DNA from: Clusia tigrina
Lineage: Eukaryota; Arthropoda; Insecta; Diptera; Clusiidae
Length of the DNA stretch: 64,000 nt
Direction: 5' to 3'
Assembly (NCBI GenBank): GCA_920105625.2
Contig: OV050030.1
Location: forward strand, 186,292,387 to 186,356,386
Shown in pieces: positions 13,744 through 24,165 of the stretch (its first letter is position 1; every line of letters starts with the position of its first letter). Position numbers and translations under genes: made by a program. Below the pieces are notes generated by a model that was given only the letters and a program-made list of their open reading frames with translations, was not told the DNA's origin and searched no databases.

Positions 13744-16345
13744 TTAGGTCTGTCCATTTTCAGTCCTACTTCTTGAAACATCCCTATTAACGTTTTCCTC
13801 AGCACTGCGCTGGCTTAGGCGTGCTGCTGTTCGGGCGCGTTCAGTGCTCCGCAGAGTTATCATCATAATGGATACTGTAGAACAAACGGCTTCCCATTTA
13901 GTCTCGGTTTCACACATATGCGCTACCAGACTAGCCACTGCTTGTTGTTCTCCTAAGATAGCGCTCAAGTTGTTTCTGCTCTCGTTAAATCGCGGGCAAT
14001 GAAAAACTATATGCTGCGCGTTTTCCTGCTCTCCCGGGCAACTTGGACAAAACGGGTCAACATCGTATTTGTATTTGTGCAAGTATTCCTTGAAGCACCC
14101 GTGGCCACTAAGCATCTGTGTCAAATAGAAGTTAAGTTCGCCGTGTGTGCGCGAGTACCATTCGTTGATATTATGTATCAGTTGGAATGTCCATCGGCCC
14201 TTGCTGGATTGCTCCCATCTTTTCAAGCTTATCTGCAGCCTTTGATCTTGTCACTCTCCTATACAAATCCTGCATTTCATATGCAAGCAGGTCGCAACAT
14301 TGCATATCGTTTGGAGCTGTTTTTATCCAGCTGTTTTGCTACTGCTACCACAGCAATGTCGTCCGCATAGCCTACCACCGTAGTATCTTCCGGTAGGTCC
14401 AGTTGGAGTATGTCATTGTACATACCATTACATAATGAAGGGCCGAGCACAGAACCCTGGGGTACTCCCCCCGTGATCCTATATTGCCTTGCCCCTTCAT
14501 CCGTATCGTACAGTAGTACTCGTTTGTCAAAATAACTAGCTAAAATTCACAACAAGTACTGCGGGACAGCGAATTTCCGGAGGACGCTTATGATTAATGG
14601 CCAACTCGCCGAGTTGAAAGCGTTCTTCACATCCCATGTGATCACTGCGCAGTATTTTTTGCTTCCATTTACCCATCTCTTCTCTTGCAATATCCATCAC
14701 TGCTTGGACTGCATCCACGGTGGATCGCGATCTCCGAAATCCAAATTGGTTTGCGGCCAATCCTCCTGGCTTTTCAAGTGATTCTTGCAGTCTATCGCAG
14801 ATAATTCTTTCTAAGATTTTACCCAGCGTATCGAGCATGCAAATTGGTCTGTACGAGGATGGGTGGTCCGGCTGCTTTCCGGGCTTAAGCAGTAATACCA
14901 GCCTCTGTCTTTTCCAAATATCTGGGTATATTCCGTCGTTTAAGCATGCATTGTACACCTGCGTGAAGATTTCAGTGTTGCCTTGACCGCCGCTTTTACC
15001 GCAATATTGGGCAAACCGTCTAGCCCGGGTGCTTTACCGTCAGCGATTTTCTGCAGAGTGAACACTACCTCATCAGTGGAAATCTCGGGGATTTCTGTGC
15101 TGTTTATTTGTTGGCCGTTGTACAGAATTGTTTCCTCCTGTGGGGGAAAGAGCGCTGCAACCACCTTACGCATCAATTTATATTCTGTTGGTTGCGGTGC
15201 TCTTGGCCCTTTAAGTTTGGCCATCACTGTCTTGTATGCGTTACCCCATGGATCGAGATCAGAACTGTCGTAGAGCTCCCTAAAACATGCGTCTTTGCTG
15301 TTTTTGATGGCTACTTTCAGTACTTTCCTATACTCTTTATGTACTTGATGCAACGTTTACCAAATTGGCCTATTGCGAGCTCGTTTTGCCTTTCTACGCG
15401 CTTGGTTACATCTTTTCCTCGCATTAGCGATTTCGTCATTCCACCAGGAGACTGGTTTCCTCACAATTCTGTTTGATATTTTTGGCATTGCCACGTCACA
15501 GGCCATGCTGAGCTTGTCCGTTATGCTGACCGCCATCTTTTCTGCCGTGTCCAGGGGGATTTCCTCATCTTTCCAGGCGGTATTAAAGGCTTCTACGTCA
15601 AAAACCTGCCATTTCCACCGTTTTGTTGGCACTTTGCGAATTCGTTGTTTTTTCTGCGCAGTGATATCTATATCAATAGCCCGGTGATCACTGTGTGTGT
15701 ATATGCTGCTGACTTCCCACTGTGCGTTGCGAGTTATAACATTTTGTGCGAAGGTGAGGTCTATCACGGAACCCCTCCTGCCTGTTTCGAATGTATTCTT
15801 ACTACCGTGGTTGAAAAGGTCTAACGATAATGGAGCTAGGCATTCGAGCAGAATTCTTCCTCGCTGATCTGTGCGTGTACTTCTCCATGCTGTGGACCAG
15901 GCGTTGAAGTCTCCTGCTACTACGACCGGACTTTTACCTCGCGCTTCTATCACCAAGGCCATCAACATCCTCTCGAAGTCATCTAGAGTCATACTGGGGG
16001 AGCATAGCATGAAAAAAAGTACACATTTTTTATTTTCGCCCATGTGAAACCATTTTCCGCCATTGTCATCTTCTGCTGAATTGAGCTATCGTTACTTGCC
16101 CATATAGCAGCTTTACCGTGGGCATCCTGTACCCAGTTGTGACAATTTAAATTTCGGTATTGTTCAAACAATAGCCCCACGTCGAATTTTTGTTCGAACA
16201 TGGTTTGGGTCAGGAGATCCTGGGCCGCCGCGCATCGGTTTAAGTTTAGTTGCACGATTCTCATTGTCCGCAATCTTTCCTCGCCTTCTAATATACAGGA
16301 CATTTGTAGCTGCCCGCTGCATGAGTGCCTTCGCATAGAGCGCAC
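13744..16345 (-). pseudogene. R1-like ORF2: endonuclease and reverse transcriptase (broken)
   Basis: From 16288 down, MRIVQLNLNRCAAAQDLL opens an APE-type endonuclease. Catalytic-core motifs follow: VVVAGDFNAW (near 15920), FETGRRGSVIDLTF and YTHSDHRAI (near 15700). RT follows with DGKAPGLDGLPN (near 15020), LLLKPGKQPDHPSSYRPI, NQFGFRRSRSTVDAV, GVPQGSVLGP (near 14450) and GYADDIAVVA (near 14360). The C-terminus (14226-13744) has GRWTFQLI, GELNFYLTQMLSGHGCF and CPSCPGEQENAQHIVFHCP, typical of R1. Frameshifts occur near 16000, 15355, 14950 and 14530, and about 150-200 residues of the RT thumb appear missing between about 14320 and 14230. In life it would nick target DNA and copy the element RNA. 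Confidence 0.85.
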
Positions 16346-17888
16346 CTCTTTTTGCTTTTACAGGTTGCTGCTAGGTGGCCCTTTTCGCCGCACCTTCTAC
16401 ACATGTCTGTTTTGTCTATGGGTTCATTACAGTGATGCGCCAGATGACCGTAACCTCAGCATCTGAAGCAACGCTTAAGTGATACCGTCTCCCGAATTCT
16501 ACAATTTGCCCATCCTATTTGTATATTACGCGCAGTCAGTAATTTTTTTGCATCATTTGCGGGAAGATCGATGTACGCTGTCTGCGTACCGTCATAGCAC
16601 TTTCGCATATTGTTTATTGCCGAGACGTCCGGCCTACTGATGTTACCCTTTTCCTTCAAGGCGTCGCAAATCTCCTCGGGGGTAGTAATCATATCCACAT
16701 CTCTACATTGTATTCTGATGCAGTGCGTTTTTGCCACTACTTTTGCCGCATCTCTTAGAACTTCCTCCACCGCCGCTTTATATTTTGCCGTCTTATTTTC
16801 GGTAGCACTCTTAAGCTTGATTACCAAGTCTCGTTTGTTACCCTGGTATATGCGCCTAACATCTCCCCCGAGCACTTTCAACGCACTACTGGCTTTCACC
16901 GTTTTTAGGATGTCGGCGTATGACGATTCACTCGCTGCCGTAATTATGATGGCATCCGGTCTAGGTTTTATATCGTAGGCTTTAGCGTCTTGTTGATTTT
17001 TCCTTGGATTTTTTCCACCTTTGTCCACCGTTCCTTCTCTTGCGGTTTTGGGGCATCATCTCCTGTTTGTGGGCATTGCACCTGCGTGACCACCTCTTTC
17101 CTGGCTGGTGCCGTGGGACAGACGACCTGCGCAAGTGGAATTTCAACTGCCGCGCTAAGATCGTTATTTGCTTGCACTCTTTTCACGGGCCCCGTTGTTG
17201 CTTCGCAGTTCATTATGGTTTTCCCTGTCGGACTGGCGTTGGCCCTTCGCCTCTTCCCAGATCCCGTGTTCACTCCGAATGTGATCGTTCTCGGCTGTGG
17301 AGCGTTTTGATTGGTGCGCATGCTCTTTAATTGCATCTCGATCTCGACGTGTTTTGCCTTCATAACCGCTGCAATTCGTTTCACCTCATTATCCACATTT
17401 GGCTTAATCTTGCAAAACTGCAGTAAATCATTTATGGCCTTCCCCAGAGCTGTCATTTGAGCATTGAGGGGTGTTACCGCAACTTCTGTTCGTTCCTTTG
17501 CTGCTCCAGTGTCCAGAGTGGATATAGGCGGAGTTGATACTGCCAGGGCACCTGGTAGTTTTTCGTCCGTTTTTTCCACTGTCTTCATTTTGCACCCCTC
17601 CTGTTGGCTACAATTTGTAGTGGTAAGGGAGCCCGTGTAGAGAGATACTGGTGTCCCAATTATGTCACTGTGTGTACTTTGAGCATCGCCTGTTACATCA
17701 TTTTCATTTTGTCCACCTGATACGCCGTATGCTGACAGTACTTTGCTGTGTGGCGGTGATCTTTCCATGAGAGAACTTCTATTGAAGATATCCGCTACGC
17801 GGATATTGTTATCGATATTTATAGTTTTTAGGTTTGTTTGCTCACAACCGCTGTCTTCTCTCGTGCAAGTAGTTTCCGTAAGTCCCAT
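16300..17888 (-). pseudogene. R1-like ORF1: nucleic-acid-binding protein with three zinc knuckles (broken)
   Basis: ATG at 17888 starts 306 codons: a low-complexity, Ser/Thr-rich N-terminus, then a helical stretch (LGKAINDLLQFCKIKP ... EVKRIAAVMKAKHVEIEMQLKSM). A frameshift near 16990 moves the frame to a domain with AIIITAASESSYADIL ... DVDMITTPEEICDALKEK ... RCYDGTQTAYIDLP, the usual R1 ORF1 region before the knuckles. Three CCHC knuckles (CFRC, CRRCGEKGHLAATC, CALCEGTHAAGSYKC) follow near 16470-16300. An in-frame stop directly follows CFRC at 16457. It would have coated the element RNA. The knuckle end nearly touches the ORF2 start. Confidence 0.85.
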
Positions 17889-18613
17889 GGTTATCTATGA
17901 ATTCAGGGAGGCCATGCGGGGGTTGACATTGTCCCTTATGGGGAACAGTGTTCAGGGCCAGACTTCGAGCCGGAACTAATGGGGAGTCATCTCAACCCAA
18001 CCTAAATGGCCACGGCTGTGGCTACCAGCTTCGAACATATTGTGAGACCTGCCAGATTTTAAAAGGACGGAAGAAGTAGCGAATCTTTCTGGAAGCCATT
18101 TCAGCAAGATTTCACTCCGCCTACTGAGGTAACAGGAATCCAATACTCCAGCCCAGTGTCGCCTGCTTCCTTTCCAGTATACCATAATCAGAATCTTACT
18201 GGATTCAATCCTGATAGCCCGAAGGCCGGCATTCGTGTTTTAAACAGCCGCTCCTAACATGGTGAACAGACGCTGACCAGTGAAACCACTCATTTTGTGT
18301 CGGTTGCTCCTGGATTTTTAAGTTCACAATGCGAGTGCAAAGTGAAGGGGACACATACTTCAAAAGAGGCGGTGTCAACTCGCCACTGTCACGGGAATTT
18401 CAACGGACTTGCTAGCTTTTTTACCGCGTCCTCAGATTCCCGCCGCTCCTCGTCGGGGATTGCTTATTTGTCAGAGACTTATTCACAACTAACCTGCTAC
18501 TACAGGTCTTTCGGCTATCCACGACCAGCCGACCCCTCCGGTAGCTTAGAGCCCAGCCATCGTGTCTGATCGGGTTTTAGTACTCGAAAGTAGCAGCAAA
18601 ACAGAACACGTCC
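17889..18613 (-). promoter_or_regulatory. 5' leader of the R1-like element
   Basis: Read on the minus strand, about 190 bp before the ORF1 ATG (about 18080-17889) align with the leader of the plus-strand LOA element at 35455-35645. Shared blocks include CCCCATAAGGG, GCATGGCCTCCCTG and GATAACCATGG. Upstream sequence (18613-18190) shows no coding potential I can support. Internal promoters sit in such leaders in related elements; no motif here proves it. Confidence 0.6.
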
Positions 18614-19012
18614 ACACATTTGGTGTGGTTAGCTTTAAGCAATTAAGTTAAGTAAGAAAGCACATATGTAAACTTTTAGGGTGTTACAGGTGCGCAGTCG
18701 AATCGACGAGGGGCATTGGAATTTACCGTAGGACACTTTTACCGTAGTTCAGTTGGCTTGACCAACTGATACCGATTAACAGGTGCGAAACTGGAACACC
18801 AGAAAGGTTAGTACGCTGAATGAAAGTGATCTTTGTAAATAGTATATAAGAATTAGTATTTTAAGAATAAAGTTTCTTGTTGTTTTCTAACTAAACAAAG
18901 TGAGTGTTGTTTATTCTGTGAATAAGTGTTAGGTTTGCAGCCACACGCGTGCCCAGGTCAGGCAGCAAGAGGTCGCTCCCCGAGGACACCAGCAAATACG
19001 GTCCCCAACACT
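18614..19012 (+). repeat. 3' LTR of the Gypsy-type element, right part
   Basis: It resumes the LTR after the R1-like insertion, beginning with the duplicated ACACATTTGG. It contains TATATAAG near 18843, AATAAA near 18868 and ends ...CCCCAACACT before GACG and the resumed I-like coding sequence. LTR total is about 465 bp with the left part. The comparison with the undisturbed I-like copy (26540-26600) fixes the right border. Confidence 0.65.
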
Positions 19013-20198
19013 GACGACCCCTAACAAGATTCACCGTATTGCCTGTTTGAGTGTGGCAGGCGCAATGAGAACGTGCCCCACACTAGATTTGGGAATGATC
19101 ACTAGACTGACTCCTCTACACCTTATAGTTAAGAGGATGGCGGCCAGCGCGGCCCTAAGGCTTCCTAATCTAGCCTATCTTAAAGAAGGCAACCTATCGG
19201 GGCACGCAAAGATTCTGGACACTCTCTGGAATTCTCCGTGCCCATGGTCTTTGACAAAATGGACAGAAAATTAGACTTCTCCAAGCACTTCAAAGTGGTC
19301 ATCAGTGACCGTTCAGCTTGGAAAAACAATGAAATAATAATAAAACAGGACTCACAGTTGTGGTATACAGATGGGTCCAAAATGGAAGATGGCAGTGCAG
19401 GAACTGAAATTATAGGGCCAAATTTCCAAAAAGCAATTGCAATGGGAAAAACAGCTTGCATTTTTCAGGCGGAGGTCCACGCTTTAGAGTTATGTGCTAG
19501 AGAATGTCTACGCAGGGGTACACGCAACACCAAAATATGCATACTCTCAGATAGCCAGGCAGCTCTGAAATTATTAATAAACTTCTCATTCCAATCAAAG
19601 CTGGTCTGGGAATGCTCTAAACTCCTCAATACTCTAGCAGCGAGAAACTCTGTTACGCTAATGTGGATACCGGGACATGAGGGACCTGAGGGCAACGAAA
19701 TGGCAGACTCTTTGGCAAAAGGGGACACAGACACGGCCTTCATAGGTCCAGAACCCTTCTGTGGGGTAAACAGTAGCTTCAAAAATACCTTGTTGTGCGA
19801 ACAGGAAAAACGAGGTCTGCTAAACTACTGGACAGCCCAAACAGGCATGCGGCAGTCGAGACTACTCATTGATCCAGAACACATCAGGGTAGATGCTCCT
19901 TTAAACCTATATTACCATCTGAAAAAAATTGGCGTGGTAGAAGACGATTCCTGTCGACTCTGTAAAGAGGAGCAGGAAACAGCAGAACATATTCTATGCA
20001 CTTGCCAAGCGGTGGCAAGACGCAGACATAATTACCCAGGCTGTGGGTTCGTATCTCCAAATCACCTAGTAAAAATTAAGCCCACAGTAGTTACGAGATT
20101 TATAAATAGTCTAGGACTGTTTTAGTTGGATAGGTGGCTGCACAATGGACTCTTAGGCCGCAGTGTTCTTTTAGCCTGCTAATAATAATAATAATAAT
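19013..20198 (+). mobile_element. I-like non-LTR element, 3' piece with TAA tail
   Basis: It resumes exactly where 7986 stops: the undisturbed minus-strand copy reads GAGATGACCCTTAACAAGATTC across this point, and here ACCCCTAACAAGATTC begins at 19017. It carries the end of ORF2 and a 3' UTR ending in a (TAA)n run (20180-20198), the tail type of the I group. It is followed by the 14-bp target duplication ATCTTCTTCACTTT. Confidence 0.85.
19047..20125 (+). pseudogene. I-like ORF2 C-terminal part: RNase H and Cys motif
   Basis: 19047-19274 reads GAMRTCPTLDLGMITRLTPL, the linker between RT and RNase H. After a frameshift near 19240 an open frame to 20125 encodes RNase H with all four acidic positions visible: YTDGSK (near 19370), AEVHALELCARE, SDSQAALK (near 19555) and GNEMADSLAK (near 19700). 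The C-terminus has CRLCKEEQETAEHILCTC near 19960-20000. RNase H would remove element RNA from the hybrid. Without its RT upstream in frame it is not functional. Confidence 0.85.
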
Positions 20199-21240
20199 CT
20201 TCTTCACTTTACCATCACCCGAGTGAAAACTTTCCTCGATTTTGCTCTAGCATAGTCCATCTTCGATATGATTCTATGACTCTCAAAACCTTACCCTCCG
20301 CAAAGGCTAGTAGGTCGAACAATCTGTTCAGTTACACCTATTTCTTCTTTACTATCACTGCCTCTTACTCTTCAACCACTTTATTTACTCATCGACAACA
20401 GACACATATTAGTCTTACTATAAGAGAATATAATATATACAAAATTATAGAAAGAAAAATGCTATATTGGTTCTGCGATGATTTAGATAAAGAAGGTTGT
20501 ATTTGTAATACTCATGATACATTAGCTGATTAATGAACGGTCGTAAATTGCTTTCCGTTTTTCCAACGGGGCTCAAACTATGTTGAAGTGCCGCAATCGG
20601 ATAGTGAAAAAATTCTGTATTTTCTCTCTCTGCGGGGTCCTTTCTGTTTTTTTTAGCGATCCGCTGGATTTCCTTCAACTGTTGAAATTCCAATAAGTTA
20701 TTAAATGTGGTCATTTCGTTAAACTAACGAAGCATCGATGTTAATAGTAAATAGGTGAAATGAAACTTTACAGGAATCTAACTACTGTTTATTATAATTG
20801 TTTAATCATATATATATTCAGTACGATAGTGAACAATGAGGATCTGTTAAAACTCGCTCCGCAAAAATTAATTCTCCAGTGCAAATTTATTAAGTTAAAG
20901 TAACCTGAACATTGTAGGTGACAGCACTACACTACTAAGTTAAAAAACTTGGTCTTCTCTCTCGGTCTCTCTGCGAGATCCTTTTTGTATTTATTGATGA
21001 TCCATTAGATTTCCTTCATCCGTAGAAATTCCAATAGCTTATTAGAATTTGGTCATTTCGTTGAACTAATGAAACATCGATGATGATAGTAAATAGAATG
21101 GAATTACAGGAATCTATGTTTATTATATTTCATTAACAACATTAAATGATAAATAATGTTTTTCTGAATTTATTAGTTTTAACCATTTGATTGGAAAATT
21201 GTAGGTGAAAGCGTCACCCATATATATATATATTTTTTCT
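20197..21240. repeat. Repeat family X, copy A, right part (two internal units)
   Basis: It starts with the duplicated ATCTTCTTCACTTT and continues as in copies B and C (ACCCGAG, CTTACCCTCCGCAAA, GAATATAATATAT). It contains two diverged tandem units of about 350 bp: unit 1 about 20590-20930 and unit 2 about 20935-21200. Each has a CTCTCTCTGCG block, ATTTCCTTCA, GAAATTCCAATA, GGTCATTTCGTT and TTTACAGGAATCTA-like blocks in the same order. It ends near TCATTTATTAT-TATGAAGATT. No coding capacity was recognised. Confidence 0.75.
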
Positions 21241-21413
21241 CATTTATTATATATGAAGATTGCACCTTTTCAGAATTGCAACACTGCACTGCATGTACTG
21301 CACATCTCATTCGTAATTGCAACGTCCGGCAACACTGCAAGCGTCAGATGCTCTAAAAAGCAACAATCAAACATATGTTGCGCAAACGTACTAAAAACGC
21401 GCAGTATTAAAAT

Positions 21414-21617
21414 GGCTGATGCAGTGAATGAGTAAGTATTATATTTGTTAATTATTTATATTTCTTATATTAACTTTACTATTTTGAACCATTTTTTAGG
21501 GTCGAGGTGGATGCCAAATGCACTAAATTAATAATTAGAGCACGTTTGGACATGGAAGAGAAATTTGTGTCAGGAAGGAAGAAAAAACATTTATATTATA
21601 TATGGTCTTTAAGTTAA
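21414..21617 (+). CDS. Candidate two-exon fragment, Myb/SANT-like DNA-binding N-terminus
   Basis: ATG 21414 reads MADAVNE and runs into GTAAGT at 21433. A 67-bp AT-rich intron ends TTTTTTAG at about 21499, and joining the exons keeps the frame: VEVDAKCTKLIIRARLDMEE, then KFVSGRKKKHLYYIW, and a stop near 21615. The helix with an RLDMEE...F..GRKKK..YW pattern resembles the first helix of Myb/SANT-like domains in PIF/Harbinger accessory or Adf-1-like proteins. The fragment stops too early to be complete. It could be a pseudogene or a transposon remnant. Splice sites are visible; the domain call is an inference. Confidence 0.45.
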
Positions 21618-21974
21618 ATTAAAAATCACGTATGCATACGTATATACAAATATTCGTAACTAATATTTAAATGTATTAATTTTCTTAACTATAATATTAA
21701 AATAAATTATTTGTTAGAAGTTTCGATTACTCTGTTTCTAAAGACAAAATTATGTAAAGCTAAAATTATAACCATTTCCAGTGTTATTATATTTTTTAAT
21801 TTATGAACAATTACAACTAAACTCAAAGATATTTTTTTTATATTAAATACAAAAATAGTTTAGGAGAATGAGATAAAAAAATAGTTAAATGTTTACAGCG
21901 TTTTAGCACGCTCCAAAATATCACTGCTGAATTTCGATATTTCCGATTGTGGTCGCTTACAGACTGACAATAAC
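21618..21974. other. AT-rich spacer
   Basis: No gene recognised. It lies between two exon-like pieces on opposite strands. Confidence 0.4.
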
Positions 21975-22178
21975 TTAATGATATAAAATATTTTCGTTGT
22001 GTACCTGGATGCCCTCGCCCGATGGATCCACAAGTTTATGTAGTTCATCATACACCCACATCTTCAAAGCCAGTCGCTTTCGTATTACACTCATCTGATG
22101 GAAACCATATTTGGCGGTTAGGAACTGCTCCTGTCGTTCCTTCACTTCGGAACATCTCTCATTGAAATTGACGCACAA
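21975..22178 (-). CDS. Exon-like fragment, possibly PPP1R14/CPI-17-like
   Basis: The minus-strand frame 22178-21975 encodes CSEVKERQEQFLTAKYGF, then VIRKRLALKMWVYDELHKL, and is followed at about 22010 by CAG-GTACAC, a plausible splice donor. The spacing KY...(I)RKRL....W...EL..L matches the core of PP1 inhibitor PPP1R14-type domains as I know them. GC content is higher than the surroundings and no stop interrupts the helix. It could be a displaced or real internal exon of a host gene, the only such candidate in the window. I am not sure of the family. Confidence 0.4.
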   Translation of the reverse strand: MCVNFNERCSEVKERQEQFLTAKYGFHQMSVIRKRLALKMWVYDELHKLVDPSGEGIQVHNENILYH

Positions 22179-22480
22179 TTTTTTAAATACCTATTTCAAT
22201 TTCCATTCCATATTTCCAATATCCCATGTGTCATCAAATTCACATATGCATGCAATATTCAATGTGCAATTCCTGCCTACTGCAGACCTTTGACACTACA
22301 ACATATCTAATTTTTAAATACAACAGACTCAGAAGTAACTTTAGACGGCATTCAATTAGAAACTGATTCTCTACACAACTACGATATACTGACATACAAT
22401 AAAAACAACGTACACAATGAAATAAATACATGAACAAAGAAAACAGCAAAGAAAACAACAACAACAAAAATAACGGGGGA
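22179..22480. other. AT-rich spacer
   Basis: No gene recognised, though it includes an A/C-rich run (22430-22500) that may be the 5' edge of the next element. Confidence 0.4.
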
Positions 22481-22739
22481 ACAAAAAATAAAAGAAGAAA
22501 CCAGGAGCTCCATACTGCGCCGAACCCCGCCTAGTAGTGGGCAAGACCAGCAACTGACGGTGCGCAGAAACTCTCTGGGTGATCCAGGACAGATGCAAAT
22601 GCCGGTGGCATGCAAGTCAGACATGCTAGAGAAAATGGCAATCTACCCGCCGCCGGAAGTGACGGCAAGGGGGAAAATGGCTGTGCTAGAGTGGTATGTC
22701 GAGGCATTCATCAGCTACTCCATTCGGATATAGAACAAA

Positions 22740-23870
22740 AGGCGACGAAGTGGAAGTGGCACAAGAACAGGATTCCGATGTCATAGTCACGGTTCAACCA
22801 CCATCACTGCAGCAAGCTGACAAGCAGGTGCAAACCTGCTAAGCGCAAGAGGACAAGGAGGTCCAAGCCAGCGCATCGCCACTGGCTAGGAGCTACGCTG
22901 CTTCCGTTGCAATGCCGAAGCGTCCCCGCAAAAACGCAGAAGATGACGAATCCAGCCCGACGAGCTGAGCGGTACTCAAAAGGCAGAAGGCGGATGAGGC
23001 AAAAGCGGCCATGGCCGCTGCAGCTAAAAATACCACCAAGTCAGAAGTGGGTAAGGCCGATGCAGTGGTGAAAAAGCCTGAGTGGAAGGTGGTTCGTGCT
23101 CGCCCCCGGACAAAGCCGAAGACACTCGCTAAAGCGAAGCCGACCAGACCTGATGCTACATTGTCATCAAGGAAACGGGGGTGACAATCTAAGCGGAGAT
23201 ATTGCAGAGGATAAAGATGGAACCGCGCCTTGGGGAATTGGGCGGAAGGGTCCAGAAAATAAGGAAGACCACTAGAGGTGAGCTGCTACTCGAATTAGCG
23301 ACGACAGCGGATCCGGCGGTCACTCTGCGGGAAGCGGTTGCAAGCACACTGGGGTCTAGCGGGGAGGTGCGTCAACTCACCCAGGAGACGCTGCTGGAAG
23401 TAAAGGATTTGGGCGAGAGTACCACAGTAGAGCAAGTACACGATGCGCTGTGCAAACAGCTGAGCACCTTCAAAAAGCTCCCCTTGATGGCGATTAGGTC
23501 CCTTCGGAAAGCGTACGGTGGAACGTAAGCGGCAACCATCAGTTTGCCCCTTCTGGCAGCCACGGCACTACTGGCCAGAAAACTGAGAGACAGATGAACC
23601 GCTTGTTGGGTGCGTGAAAAGGTAGTACCCACATGTTGCTACAAGTGCAAGGAGTTTGGGCATATTGCCAAAAACTGTGGCAGCAAGGAGGAATGGCGCC
23701 ATCGGTGCTACAGATGCGGCGCTGAAAGCCACAGCGCCAGCGGGTGTAGTAAAAGTCCAACCTGTGCACTATGTAAGGCCAAAGGCCGAAAGAATACGGA
23801 GCATTCGATAAGATGCAAAACATGCCCGTCTTATAAGCAAGCAGTAAAGCAGTCAAAACGCACTGAATGA
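22740..23870 (+). pseudogene. R1-like ORF1 with CCHC knuckles (broken)
   Basis: The translation across 22740-23190 is basic and Ala/Lys-rich (RPRKNAEDDESSPTS, AAMAAAAKNTTKSE) with stops at about 22840, 22967 and 23182. The frame 23202-23528 holds the conserved pre-knuckle domain (RTTRGELLLELATT ... LLEVKDLGESTTVEQVHDAL). After another frameshift, 23610-23870 has knuckles CYKCKEFGHIAKNC, CYRCGAESHSASGC and CALCKAKGRKNTEHSIRC. Its stop codon TGA (23868-23870) overlaps the ORF2 ATG (23867-23869). It would bind element RNA. Confidence 0.85.
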
Positions 23871-24165
23871 AGTTACTCCAGCTTAACCCCAATCACTGCG
23901 CGGCTGCACAAGACCTACTTGAGCAGACGGTCAGAGAGCAGAAGGTCGACGCCACAGTGCTCAGTGAACCGTATCGTCGGAAGCACCAAGGTGTCTGGGT
24001 CGAGGACAACACTTGACGAGGTGCAATATGGTTGTAAGGAGTCAAGCCACTCGGGGACGTCAGAAGGGATCAAAACTACGTCAGGGCAACCATAGGAGGA
24101 ACCACGGTGTACAGTTGCTACAGCCTAATAGACAGTTGTACCAAGCCTAATAGACGTGTCAACAA
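23867..24165 (+). pseudogene. R1-like ORF2, endonuclease N-terminus
   Basis: ATG 23867 reads MKLLQLNPNHCAAAQDLLEQ, then VDATVLSEPYR, the R1-clade start of the APE endonuclease. A stop interrupts it near 24015, GAIWL and YVRATIGGTTVYSCY follow, and the sequence ends at the junction. Start choice is firm because of the ATGA overlap with ORF1. Confidence 0.8.

Larger units (their letters stand above)
13575..18613 (-). mobile_element. R1-like non-LTR retrotransposon (nearly full length, internally deleted)
   Basis: About 5.0 kb on the minus strand, with a 5' leader (18613-17889), ORF1 (17888-16300), ORF2 (16340-13744) and a short 3' UTR ending in an A-rich tail (T-runs at 13575-13595). It is flanked by a 10-bp duplication ACACATTTGG (13565-13574 and 18614-18623). 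It sits inside a Gypsy LTR, not in 28S rDNA. The target contains an ACAC motif, reminiscent of R1-clade elements that prefer ACAY repeats, but that is inference. Both ORFs carry frameshifts. Confidence 0.85.
22480..24165 (+). mobile_element. Second R1-like non-LTR element, 5' half
   Basis: The plus-strand ORF1 with zinc knuckles is followed by the first about 100 codons of ORF2, then an abrupt junction with a minus-strand Jockey fragment at about 24165. It differs in sequence from the R1-like element at 13575-18613. Confidence 0.8.

Noticed and set aside
13575..18613. 28S rDNA target for the R1-like element
   Set aside because: Flanks are Gypsy LTR sequence; no rRNA sequence was seen anywhere in the window.
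20180..20198. TAA run as an independent microsatellite
   Set aside because: It sits at the exact 3' end of an I-like element before the target duplication, so it is the element tail.
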